64,000 nucleotides of DNA from Enterovibrio nigricans DSM 22720 (lineage in GTDB: Bacteria > Pseudomonadota > Gammaproteobacteria > Enterobacterales > Vibrionaceae). The DNA lies in the NCBI RefSeq assembly GCF_900167155.1, contig NZ_FUXU01000012.1, forward strand, positions 1-64,000, given 5' to 3'. Every line of letters begins with the position of its first letter. The first letter of the stretch is position 1. Shown here in pieces: positions 1-7,697 of the stretch. The position numbers and the translations under genes were made by a program. The notes beneath the pieces are model-generated. The model saw nothing but the letters and a program-made list of their open reading frames with translations. It searched no databases and was not told the origin of the DNA.

Positions 1-12
1 AACAAAATCTGT

Positions 13-88
13 TCCCCCTTAGTTCAGTCGGTAGAACGGCGGACTGTTAATCCGTATGTCGCAAGTTCAAGTCTTGCAGGGGGAGCCA
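13..88 (+). tRNA. tRNA-Asn (anticodon GTT)
   Basis: A 76-nt cloverleaf can be read directly. The acceptor strand TCCCCCT (13-19) pairs with AGGGGGA (78-84), followed by discriminator G85 and an encoded CCA (86-88). The D-loop carries AGTTCAGTCGGTAGAAC, the anticodon GTT is at 46-48 in loop CTGTTAA, and the T-arm is GCAAG/CTTGC. Anticodon and overall sequence match gammaproteobacterial tRNA-Asn. A terminator follows at once, so it is the last gene of its transcript. Confidence 0.97.
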
Positions 89-97
89 CTTTTCGAA

Positions 98-120
98 ACC
101 CAGCCTCGGCTGGTTTTTTT
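98..120 (+). terminator. Rho-independent terminator of tRNA-Asn
   Basis: CCAGCC (100-105) and GGCTGG (108-113) form a GC-rich stem followed by seven T residues. It starts about 10 nt after the tRNA 3' end. Confidence 0.85.
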
Positions 121-309
121 GTTATCTGTCCGCAGTGTTCGCTCAAACGAGATGTTATCGCCTGTTTGATTGCGTGTGACACCAAAAACCAAAATGGTCA
201 ATTTATATACACTTCGCAAATTTAGTGAAAAACCCTCCCCCCTATCTGTTGTTATACCCGCTTCAAACGCCGATAATACAAAGATCTCTTTAAAATTATT
301 TTGAATGGC

Positions 310-891
310 ATGACTGAGTATTTATTGCTTCTCGTCGGTACCGTCCTCGTAAACAACTTCGTGTTGGTGAAGTTTCTTGGCATCTGCCCGTTTATGGGGG
401 TGTCTAAAAAGCTTGAAACAGCGATAGGTATGGGACTAGCGACGACATTTGTTCTTACCCTGGCGTCGGTAAGTGCCTATCTTGTTGAAACTTACATTCT
501 GGCACCATTAGGCTTGGGTTACTTGCGCACCCTAAGCTTCATACTTGTCATTGCAGTGGTCGTTCAGTTCACCGAAATGGTCGTGCATAAAACCAGCCCA
601 ACACTTTATCGATTGCTGGGTATCTTTTTGCCACTCATCACCACGAACTGTGCCGTCCTAGGTGTGGCGTTACTTAACATCAACGAACAACATAACTTTA
701 TCGAATCCATCATCTACGGATTTGGTGCGGCAGCAGGTTTTTCGTTGGTTCTCATTCTCTTTGCTGCAATGCGTGAACGAATCGCAGCAGCTGACGTCCC
801 AGCCCCCTTTAAAGGCGCGTCTATCGCAATGATCACCGCAGGACTCATGTCTCTGGCATTCATGGGCTTTACTGGACTGGTGAAACTGTAA
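310..891 (+). CDS. rsxA: RsxA/RnfA, membrane subunit of the Rnf/Rsx electron-transfer complex
   Basis: A 193-aa integral membrane protein with about six hydrophobic segments. It is nearly colinear with enterobacterial RsxA, including [20 protein letters not shown] near the N-terminus and [17 protein letters not shown] mid-protein. RnfA and RnfE form the paired membrane core of the ion-translocating ferredoxin:NAD+ oxidoreductase; in E. coli the complex also keeps SoxR reduced. The start is the ATG giving [10 protein letters not shown]. An in-frame TTG nine bases upstream would add MNG, which the family lacks. It is first of six tightly packed rsx genes, and its TAA shares one base with the rsxB ATG (TAATG). 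The 189 bases upstream hold no other gene and must carry the operon promoter. Confidence 0.97.
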   Translation: MTEYLLLLVGTVLVNNFVLVKFLGICPFMGVSKKLETAIGMGLATTFVLTLASVSAYLVETYILAPLGLGYLRTLSFILVIAVVVQFTEMVVHKTSPTLYRLLGIFLPLITTNCAVLGVALLNINEQHNFIESIIYGFGAAAGFSLVLILFAAMRERIAAADVPAPFKGASIAMITAGLMSLAFMGFTGLVKL

Positions 892-1475
892 TGATCGGAA
901 TTTTAATTGCGGTCGCTGCAATCGCCATTTTGGCTGCCGTGTTCGGCGTGTTGTTAGGTTTCGCGTCTATCCGCTTTAAAGTGGAATCAGACCCTATCGT
1001 TGACCAAGTTGACGCTATTTTGCCACAGACCCAATGTGGTCAGTGTGGCTATCCAGGCTGTCGACCTTATGCCGAAGCGATTGCCAATGGCGACGCGATT
1101 AACAAGTGTCCTCCTGGTGGGCAGGCTACCATCGAAAAACTTGCCGACTTGATGGGCGTAGAGGCAACAGAGTCAGCACACGATGAAGAAAAAGCCTTAA
1201 AGACTGTCGCCTTTATCCGCGAAGACGAATGTATTGGCTGTACCAAATGTATTCAGGCGTGTCCGGTAGATGCCATCATTGGCAGTACCAAGGCAATCCA
1301 TACCGTTCTTAAAGATGAATGTACTGGCTGCGATCTTTGTGTCGCACCGTGCCCAACTGATTGTATAGAAATGATCCCAGTTCAAACCACGCCAGAGACC
1401 TGGAAATGGCAACTCAACCAGATCCCTGTCGTACAAATTACCGACCAAGAAAATCAAAGGGTGAAACAAGCATGA
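891..1475 (+). CDS. rsxB: RsxB/RnfB, iron-sulfur subunit of the Rnf/Rsx complex
   Basis: A 194-aa protein with one N-terminal transmembrane anchor (about residues 3-25). A four-Cys cluster region begins [10 protein letters not shown] near residue 49. Two ferredoxin-type 4Fe-4S motifs follow, [12 protein letters not shown] and [12 protein letters not shown]. RnfB passes electrons between the soluble donor side and the membrane subunits on the cytoplasmic face. Translation is probably coupled at both ends: TAATG overlap with rsxA and ATGA overlap with rsxC. Length and motif order are normal for the family. Confidence 0.96.
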   Translation: MIGILIAVAAIAILAAVFGVLLGFASIRFKVESDPIVDQVDAILPQTQCGQCGYPGCRPYAEAIANGDAINKCPPGGQATIEKLADLMGVEATESAHDEEKALKTVAFIREDECIGCTKCIQACPVDAIIGSTKAIHTVLKDECTGCDLCVAPCPTDCIEMIPVQTTPETWKWQLNQIPVVQITDQENQRVKQA

Positions 1476-3982
1476 TCACCCTTATTGAACAAATTAAACA
1501 GGGTCAAGTCTGGGAGTTTCACGGTGGTGTACATCCCCCGGAAAACAAACATCAGTCAAATCAACAAGCCATTCGGCCCGCAGCGATCCCCAATGAAATC
1601 GTATTGCCACTGAAACAGCACATTGGTACCACCGGTCAATTGCTGGTTGCCGTTGGCGACAAGGTGCTGAAAGGCCAACCATTGACGAAATCTGACGTAT
1701 TACAGGCGTGCCCTGTTCACGCGCCTACATCGGGTGAAGTCATTGCGATAGAAGCAAGAACGATCGCCCACCCTTCAGGTTTGTCGGATAACTGCATTGT
1801 TATTCAGCCGGATTTTGAGGAGCGCTGGGCAACGAAAACACCAAGTACTGATTTTCGCCGCCAAACACCTGAAGATCTGATCGATCACATCCGCATGATG
1901 GGCATTGCAGGCATGGGCGGTGCGGGTTTCCCAGCCGCGCGCAAACTGCAAACGGCGCATAACAGGACCGAAATCCTGATCTTAAACGGCGCCGAGTGTG
2001 AACCTTACATCACCGCAGATGATCGCTTGATGCAGGAACACGCACAAGAAATTGTTCAAGGCGTGGAAATTCTACAGCACATCGTCAATCCAAAGCTGAC
2101 GGTCCTTGCGCTGGAAGACAATAAGCCTGAAGCCATTGATGCACTGAAAACGGCCACCATTGGCAAAGACAACATCATCGTCCAAGTCGTACCGACCAAA
2201 TACCCATCGGGTGGTGAGAAACAGTTGATCAAGCTGATCACCGGAAAAGAAGTTCCCACCAAAGCAATCCCTGCAGCCATTGGCATCATGGTGCAAAATG
2301 TGGGAACCGCATTTGCCATAAAGCGCGCTGTTATTGATGGTGAGCCCCTGATCGAACGTGTTGTTACACTTGCTGGCACGACGCTAAAAGAACAAAGCAA
2401 CCGTTGGGCACTGTTAGGCACGCCCGTGAGCTTCTTGCTGGATAAGCATGGCTACCAGCCAGATAATAAACTAGAACGCGTGATCATCGGCGGCCCGATG
2501 ATGGGCTTTACGGTGCCGCATACCCAAATCCCCGTCACAAAAATCACCAACTGTATTCTTGTTCCAAGCAAACGTGAAATTGCGCCTTCTCAAGGTGAAA
2601 TCGCGTGTATTCGATGCAGCAGTTGTGCAGACGCCTGCCCGGCTTCATTGCTACCACAACAACTGCAGTGGTATGCGAAAGACCAAAACTACGACAAATG
2701 CGAAGAGTACAACCTGTTAGATTGCATTGAATGTGGCGCATGTGCGTACGTATGTCCAAGTGAAATTCCGCTTGTTCAATACTATCGCCAAGCAAAAGCA
2801 GAAATCCGTACTCGCGATGCAGAACACCAAGCCGCTGAACGTGCACGTGAGCGCTTTGAAGCGAAAAAAGCGCGTATGGAGCGTGACAAGCTAGAACGCG
2901 AAGCGCGCCACAAGCTAGCGGCTGAAAACCGTCGTAAGGCAATGGAAAAAACGGGTGACGGTGATGCAATTGCCGCTGCGATCGCTCGTGTTAAAGCAAA
3001 GAACGACCAAGGATCTGCTGCCACAGCCATGAAACCAGCCGTTGCCGCAGCCATTGCGAAAGCGAAGGCCAAGCAAGCTGAAGCCGCTGCTGCAGGTAAC
3101 GCAGAACCTGATAATAGTGAAATGAACAAGCTGCGAGAAGAACGTAAGCGACTTGCTCGTGAGCGAAAAGCGCAAAAAGAGGCGACGGAAAACACCTCGT
3201 CTTCTGACAGTGCTATAGACAAAAAAGATGCCGTTGCGGCTGCAATCGCACGAGCGAAAGCGAAAAAATCTGCTCAGCAACCGGACGAACCAGCGAGCGA
3301 GTCCAGCGAGGCTGATGCGAAAAAAACAGCGGTCGCAGCAGCTATTGCGCGCGCAAAAGCCCGCAAAGCAGAACAAGCGGGATCCGCAGAGCCTACGGTT
3401 GACAATACGTCGTCTGAGAGTGACCCGAAAAAGGCTGCCGTTGCTGCCGCTGTTGCCCGTGCAAAAGCACGTAAAGCTGCTCAGCAGGTTGAAACGCAAG
3501 AATCCGCTGACATCGTAGAGTCTTCTGAGGATGATCCGAAAAAAGCAGCCGTTGCTGCCGCTGTTGCCCGTGCAAAAGCGCGTAAAGCTGCTCAACAGGT
3601 TGAGACGCAAGAATCCGCTGACATCGTAGAGTCTTCTGAGGATGATCCGAAGAAAGCTGCTGTTGCCGCTGCTATCGCTCGTGCTAAAGCACGCAAAGCC
3701 GCGCAGCAAGCCGACGCTCAGGAAAACGTAGAAACGCCAGTGCCTTCTGAAAACGATCCGAAGAAAGCTGCCGTTGCCGCCGCTATCGCCCGCGCTAAAG
3801 CACGTAAAGCGGCACAACTGTCAGCCGCCCAGAGCGAAGAAAAAGAAGACGAAAATATCGACGAGCAGGAAGCGGAGCTGTCTGTTATTCAAGACCCTAA
3901 AAAAGCGGCTGTTGCTGCTGCCATTGCCAGAGCAAAAGCTCGCAAAGCAGCGCAGATGCAAAACAAGAACGAGGATGAGTAG
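1472..3982 (+). CDS. rsxC: RsxC/RnfC, NADH/FMN and 4Fe-4S subunit with a long Ala/Lys-rich repeat tail
   Basis: An 836-aa protein. About the first 480 residues are the conserved RnfC core: a [10 protein letters not shown] flavin/nucleotide-binding segment and two ferredoxin-type motifs, [12 protein letters not shown] and [12 protein letters not shown]. It is the peripheral subunit that meets the soluble electron carrier. The remaining ~330 residues are a charged coiled-coil-like stretch followed by nine imperfect copies of a unit built on [16 protein letters not shown]. Gammaproteobacterial RsxC proteins commonly carry such a tail of variable length. The start is the ATG overlapping the rsxB stop (ATGA), giving [11 protein letters not shown]. 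An in-frame ATG 111 bases upstream lies inside rsxB and has no family support. rsxD follows after 2 bases. Confidence 0.95.
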   Translation: MITLIEQIKQGQVWEFHGGVHPPENKHQSNQQAIRPAAIPNEIVLPLKQHIGTTGQLLVAVGDKVLKGQPLTKSDVLQACPVHAPTSGEVIAIEARTIAHPSGLSDNCIVIQPDFEERWATKTPSTDFRRQTPEDLIDHIRMMGIAGMGGAGFPAARKLQTAHNRTEILILNGAECEPYITADDRLMQEHAQEIVQGVEILQHIVNPKLTVLALEDNKPEAIDALKTATIGKDNIIVQVVPTKYPSGGEKQLIKLITGKEVPTKAIPAAIGIMVQNVGTAFAIKRAVIDGEPLIERVVTLAGTTLKEQSNRWALLGTPVSFLLDKHGYQPDNKLERVIIGGPMMGFTVPHTQIPVTKITNCILVPSKREIAPSQGEIACIRCSSCADACPASLLPQQLQWYAKDQNYDKCEEYNLLDCIECGACAYVCPSEIPLVQYYRQAKAEIRTRDAEHQAAERARERFEAKKARMERDKLEREARHKLAAENRRKAMEKTGDGDAIAAAIARVKAKNDQGSAATAMKPAVAAAIAKAKAKQAEAAAAGNAEPDNSEMNKLREERKRLARERKAQKEATENTSSSDSAIDKKDAVAAAIARAKAKKSAQQPDEPASESSEADAKKTAVAAAIARAKARKAEQAGSAEPTVDNTSSESDPKKAAVAAAVARAKARKAAQQVETQESADIVESSEDDPKKAAVAAAVARAKARKAAQQVETQESADIVESSEDDPKKAAVAAAIARAKARKAAQQADAQENVETPVPSENDPKKAAVAAAIARAKARKAAQLSAAQSEEKEDENIDEQEAELSVIQDPKKAAVAAAIARAKARKAAQMQNKNEDE
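2963..3958 (+). repeat. Coding repeat array of the RsxC C-terminus (nine units)
   Basis: Nine imperfect copies of a ~16-residue core A(V/I)AAAIARAKA(R/K)KA are separated by acidic linkers of varying length. Copies five to nine begin with DPKK. Two adjacent units, 3422-3532 and 3533-3643, encode the same 37 residues and differ by only a few silent bases, which indicates a recent 111-bp tandem duplication. The array is protein-coding in one frame. Confidence 0.9.
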
Positions 3983-3984
3983 TC

Positions 3985-5046
3985 GTGGCCTTTTTTCTAG
4001 CCAGTAGCCCACATAGCCATAATCGCAGAAGTACCAAAGACATCATGATGACAGTGATATTGTGCACGTTGCCCGGTATTGCTGCACTTTGCTACTTCTT
4101 TGGCTGGGGTGTGTTATTTCAGGTACTCATCGCCTCTGCAACCGCCGTATTGTCGGAAGCTGCCATCATTGCGATGCGCCGTCGTCCCGTAAAACGATAC
4201 CTGCAAGATAATTCTGCGTTACTAACCGGTATTCTAATTGGTATCGCTATACCTCCCTTTGCACCGTGGTGGATTGCCGTCATCGGCTCTCTGTTTGCCA
4301 TTGTCATCGCGAAGCATCTTTACGGCGGATTGGGCCAAAATCCGTTCAATCCTGCAATGGTTGCGTACGTTGTTCTGTTGATTTCCTTCCCCGTACAGAT
4401 GACAACTTGGCTACCGCCATCCTCATTGTTGGCTCAACCATTGAGCTTTATGGATGGTTTATCGTCAGTCTTCACAGGGTTAAGCGTTGATGGCTTTAGC
4501 GTTAACCAACTCAGACAAGCTGTCGATGGTTCAACGATGGCGACGCCACTAGACACGGTTAGAACCGCCCTACTGGCCGGTAAGACTGTAACGGAAGCTG
4601 TTCAAGAACCTGTTTTCGGCACATTTGCAGGCCTTGGGTGGGGTTGGGCAAATCTGGCGTTCCTTGCAGGCGGTTTAATTCTGCTCAAACTACGCGTTAT
4701 CCAGTGGCAAATTCCCGTTGCCATGCTCTCAACACTGCTCGTTTTCAGCACATTAGGGTATGCCGTTAGCCCTGATACTGTCGCATCACCCCTGCTGCAT
4801 TTATTCTCAGGTGCAACCATGTTGGGTGCATTCTTTATCGCAACTGACCCTGTTTCCGCCTCTACAACGCCGAAAGGCCGTTTGGTATTTGGCTGCATGA
4901 TTGGCGCTCTGGTGTATTTAATTCGAACCTTTGGTGGTTTCCCTGACGGGGTCGCCTTTGCAGTATTGATTGCCAACATGTGTGTCCCTTTGATTGATTA
5001 CTACACAAAGCCAACGACGTACGGTTACAAAAAGGAAAGCAAATGA
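3985..5046 (+). CDS. rsxD: RsxD/RnfD, membrane FMN subunit
   Basis: A 353-aa membrane protein colinear with E. coli RsxD ([12 protein letters not shown] at the N-terminus; [25 protein letters not shown] mid-protein is split here only for length: [14 protein letters not shown] then VVLLISFP). The SGATML motif near residue 275 holds the threonine that carries covalently bound FMN in this family. The likely start is GTG at 3985, two bases after the rsxC TAG, and it matches the family N-terminus. The 3' end overlaps rsxG by four bases (ATGA). Confidence 0.95.
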   Translation: MAFFLASSPHSHNRRSTKDIMMTVILCTLPGIAALCYFFGWGVLFQVLIASATAVLSEAAIIAMRRRPVKRYLQDNSALLTGILIGIAIPPFAPWWIAVIGSLFAIVIAKHLYGGLGQNPFNPAMVAYVVLLISFPVQMTTWLPPSSLLAQPLSFMDGLSSVFTGLSVDGFSVNQLRQAVDGSTMATPLDTVRTALLAGKTVTEAVQEPVFGTFAGLGWGWANLAFLAGGLILLKLRVIQWQIPVAMLSTLLVFSTLGYAVSPDTVASPLLHLFSGATMLGAFFIATDPVSASTTPKGRLVFGCMIGALVYLIRTFGGFPDGVAFAVLIANMCVPLIDYYTKPTTYGYKKESK

Positions 5047-5675
5047 TCCGCGCAATGAGAAACAATGGATTAATACTGGCGCTAGTCGCACTGCTTTCCA
5101 CTGGATTGATTGCGATTACTGATTCGCTAACCAAAGACACCATTGCTGAACAACAAAGATTGCAGTTGTTAAATGTGCTCAACCAGGTTATTCCAACTTC
5201 AATGCACGATAATCCGTTGTATAAAAGCTGCACTATGATTACCAACCCAGCATTGGGTAGTAAGTCTCCAATGCCTGCATACGTCGCGACCAAAGACGGG
5301 AAAACAACCGCCATCGCGATTGAAGCCATTGCTCCTGATGGCTACAACGGTGCCATTAAGATCCTCGTTGGTGTGGACACAAACAAAACAGTCTTAGGTC
5401 TGCGTGTATTGAGCCAAAACGAAACACCAGGGCTAGGCGACAAAATTGAACTCACTGTTTCTGATTGGCCGCTCTCATTCACCAACCAGAAAATTGAAAG
5501 TGCGGACGACAAGCGTTGGCACGTCCAAAAAGATGGCGGGCAGTTTGACCAGTTCACCGGGGCAACCATCACTCCTCGCGCTGTCGTTAACGCAGCACGC
5601 AAAGCAGCATGGTATGTCAGTGAAAACATCGATACCATCATCAAGCAACCACAAAATTGTGGAGATGCATCATGA
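5043..5675 (+). CDS. rsxG: RsxG/RnfG, periplasm-facing FMN subunit
   Basis: A 210-aa protein with one N-terminal transmembrane helix (about residues 8-26) and a periplasmic FMN-binding domain. The flavinylation motif [12 protein letters not shown] is near residue 175; its second Thr is the covalent FMN site in the family. ATGA overlaps join it to rsxD and rsxE. Length is normal. Confidence 0.95.
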   Translation: MIRAMRNNGLILALVALLSTGLIAITDSLTKDTIAEQQRLQLLNVLNQVIPTSMHDNPLYKSCTMITNPALGSKSPMPAYVATKDGKTTAIAIEAIAPDGYNGAIKILVGVDTNKTVLGLRVLSQNETPGLGDKIELTVSDWPLSFTNQKIESADDKRWHVQKDGGQFDQFTGATITPRAVVNAARKAAWYVSENIDTIIKQPQNCGDAS

Positions 5676-6364
5676 GCCAAAACATTGAATTAATGAAAAA
5701 CGGGCTTTGGAAAAACAATCCAACGCTAGTTCAATTACTCGGTCTTTGCCCTTTATTGGCAGTCTCTTCTACAGTGGTCAACGCATTAGGCCTTGGCCTG
5801 GCGACACTGTTAGTACTCGTTGGGTCCAACCTCACCATCTCGCTGGTACGCGAATGGGTGCCGAAAGAAGTCCGTATACCTATCTTTGTCATGATCATCG
5901 CGTCGCTAGTAACGTGTGTGCAATTGCTTATGAATGCCTATGCATACGGTCTCTACCAGTCTTTGGGCATCTTTATCCCGCTGATCGTGACAAACTGCAT
6001 TATTATTGGCCGAGCCGAAGCGTTTGCCTCAAAAAACACACCACTCCCCTCTGTACTTGATGGGCTCTGGATGGGATTAGGCATCACACTATCTTTGGTG
6101 GTCGTCGGTGCTATCCGTGAAGTGCTGGGCAACGGCACCTTATTCGATGGCGCTGACCGTTTGCTCGGAGAGTGGGCGGCAGGTCTGAAAATTCAAATAT
6201 TCCACTTCGATAGCGCGTTTTTGCTGGCATTATTGCCACCGGGAGCGTTCTTAGCAGTCGGTTTCCTTATTGCCGCCAAGAATGCACTTGACGAACACCA
6301 AGCGAAAAAACTGCCAAAAGAAAAAGTCGTAATTGAACGCGTCCGCGTGACTTCAACCGACTGA
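5672..6364 (+). CDS. rsxE: RsxE/RnfE, membrane subunit of the Rnf/Rsx complex
   Basis: A 230-aa polytopic membrane protein, homologous to RsxA and its partner in the membrane core. The family signature [20 protein letters not shown] is at the N-terminus and [20 protein letters not shown] lies mid-protein. The chosen ATG overlaps the rsxG TGA and gives [18 protein letters not shown]; the ATG 15 bases upstream lies inside rsxG. It is the last rsx gene, with nth 23 bases downstream, as in E. coli. Confidence 0.95.
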   Translation: MSQNIELMKNGLWKNNPTLVQLLGLCPLLAVSSTVVNALGLGLATLLVLVGSNLTISLVREWVPKEVRIPIFVMIIASLVTCVQLLMNAYAYGLYQSLGIFIPLIVTNCIIIGRAEAFASKNTPLPSVLDGLWMGLGITLSLVVVGAIREVLGNGTLFDGADRLLGEWAAGLKIQIFHFDSAFLLALLPPGAFLAVGFLIAAKNALDEHQAKKLPKEKVVIERVRVTSTD

Positions 6365-6387
6365 TATAGATAGTCAATGGAAAAGCA

Positions 6388-7029
6388 ATGAATAACGAAA
6401 AACGAGTCCAAATACTGGAGCGATTGCGCGCGGAAAACCCTCACCCGCAGACAGAGCTGAACTGGAGTACACCGTTTGAGTTGCTCATTGCGGTTTTGCT
6501 GTCAGCGCAAGCCACCGATGTCAGTGTCAACAAAGCCACTGACAAGCTTTACCCTATCGCCAACACACCGGCAGCACTGCTGTCTCTGGGCGTCGAAGGT
6601 GTAAAAGGATACATAAAAACCATTGGTTTATTTAATTCAAAAGCGGAAAACGTCATCAAGACGTGTCAGATCTTGATCGATCAGCACAATAGCCAAGTTC
6701 CGGAAGACAGAGAAGCATTGGAAGCCCTTCCGGGAGTTGGCCGAAAAACAGCAAATGTTGTGTTGAACACTGCATTTGGCTGGCCAACGATAGCGGTTGA
6801 TACCCATATCTTTCGTGTTTCCAACCGCACCAAACTTGCAGTAGGTAAAAACGTCGATCAGGTCGAGCAAAAACTTCTCAAAGTCGTACCCAATGAGTTT
6901 AAAGTGGATGTCCACCACTGGCTTATTCTTCATGGACGTTATACCTGTATAGCGCGTAAACCTCGTTGCGGAAGCTGCATCATTGAGGATTTATGCGAGT
7001 TTAAAGACAAGGTTTATCCTGACGAATAA
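6388..7029 (+). CDS. nth: Endonuclease III, DNA glycosylase/AP lyase
   Basis: A 213-aa protein removing oxidised pyrimidines in base-excision repair. The helix-hairpin-helix LPGVGRKTANVVLN supplies the catalytic Lys, and VDTHIFRVSNR supplies the catalytic Asp. The C-terminal 4Fe-4S cluster motif is C-x6-C-x2-C-x5-C (from CIARKPRCGSC). It follows the rsx operon without a visible terminator, so co-transcription is likely, and a terminator lies just after it. Confidence 0.96.
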   Translation: MNNEKRVQILERLRAENPHPQTELNWSTPFELLIAVLLSAQATDVSVNKATDKLYPIANTPAALLSLGVEGVKGYIKTIGLFNSKAENVIKTCQILIDQHNSQVPEDREALEALPGVGRKTANVVLNTAFGWPTIAVDTHIFRVSNRTKLAVGKNVDQVEQKLLKVVPNEFKVDVHHWLILHGRYTCIARKPRCGSCIIEDLCEFKDKVYPDE

Positions 7030-7030
7030 C

Positions 7031-7054
7031 AAAAACCACCTTTCGTGGTTTTTT
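7031..7054 (+). terminator. Terminator after nth
   Basis: AAAAACCAC (7031-7039) and GTGGTTTTT (7045-7053) form a stem with a CTTTC-type loop and a T-rich 3' side, two bases after the nth stop. Confidence 0.8.
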
Positions 7055-7086
7055 ACATCTGAAAAGACATATTAAAGGAGAATGTC

Positions 7087-7503
7087 ATGAGCACGGGTCG
7101 TATTCTTCACACCATGCTTCGCGTTGGCGATTTGGATCGTTCAATTGCTTTTTACACCGACGTGATGGGTATGCAACTTCTACGTAAAAACGAGAATGAG
7201 CAGTACGAATACACGCTGGCATTTGTAGGTTACGGTGACGAATCGCAAGGCGCGGTTATCGAACTCACTTACAACTGGGGTACAACAGAGTACGAACAAG
7301 GAACTGCCTTTGGTCACATTGCGATTGGCGTAGACGACATCTATAGCACATGCGATGTCATTCGCGCGGCTGGCGGAAACGTTACCCGTGAGCCTGGCCC
7401 AGTAAAAGGTGGTTCTACTGAAATCGCGTTTGTTGAAGACCCAGACGGTTACAAAATTGAGCTGATTCAAAACAAAAGCGCATCAGAAGGTTTAGGTAAC
7501 TAA
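7087..7503 (+). CDS. gloA: Lactoylglutathione lyase (glyoxalase I)
   Basis: A 138-aa single-domain glyoxalase that converts the methylglyoxal-glutathione hemithioacetal to S-lactoylglutathione in the cytoplasm. Metal ligands expected for the Ni-type enzyme are visible: His in [10 protein letters not shown], Glu in [10 protein letters not shown], His in [10 protein letters not shown] and Glu in [21 protein letters not shown] supplies a good ribosome-binding site before ATG 7087. Length matches E. coli GloA within a few residues. Confidence 0.95.
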   Translation: MSTGRILHTMLRVGDLDRSIAFYTDVMGMQLLRKNENEQYEYTLAFVGYGDESQGAVIELTYNWGTTEYEQGTAFGHIAIGVDDIYSTCDVIRAAGGNVTREPGPVKGGSTEIAFVEDPDGYKIELIQNKSASEGLGN

Positions 7504-7517
7504 ACACACTGAGGAAA

Positions 7518-7536
7518 CGCCGTGACATTCACGGCG
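7518..7536 (+). terminator. Hairpin after gloA (possible weak terminator)
   Basis: CGCCGTGA (7518-7525) and TCACGGCG (7529-7536) form a perfect 8-bp stem with a CAT loop, 15 bases after the gloA stop. There is no T-tract, so termination efficiency is uncertain. Confidence 0.5.
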
Positions 7537-7652
7537 CTTCCCATTCATATACATCTAGTTGCATTCAATTCAGAACATCATACTGCAAGTGGTTTCCATC
7601 CAATTTTCGCACTCCTCACAGTTCCCGAGTTCATCCTTCAAAAACATTTATC

Positions 7653-7670
7653 TCTGATAGGCTTAAAGTA
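7653..7670 (+). promoter_or_regulatory. Upstream block conserved between the two HD-GYP genes
   Basis: TCTGATAGGCTTAAAGTA starts 45 bases before the first HD-GYP ATG. Nearly the same sequence starts 43 bases before the second paralogue. Conservation at a fixed distance in otherwise diverged leaders suggests a core promoter or regulator site kept after gene duplication. Confidence 0.45.
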
Positions 7671-7697
7671 TTGTCGCAATAACAAGACCACGCCTTC

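Noticed and set aside
2915..3817. A 300-codon open frame on the minus strand inside rsxC
   Set aside because: It mirrors the Ala/Lys-rich repeats and yields low-complexity Cys/Phe/Arg-rich sequence. rsxC on the plus strand is unmistakable.
2963..3958. Regular repeats resembling an array such as CRISPR
   Set aside because: The repeats are in-frame codons of RsxC, with no unique spacers of constant length and no cas genes nearby.
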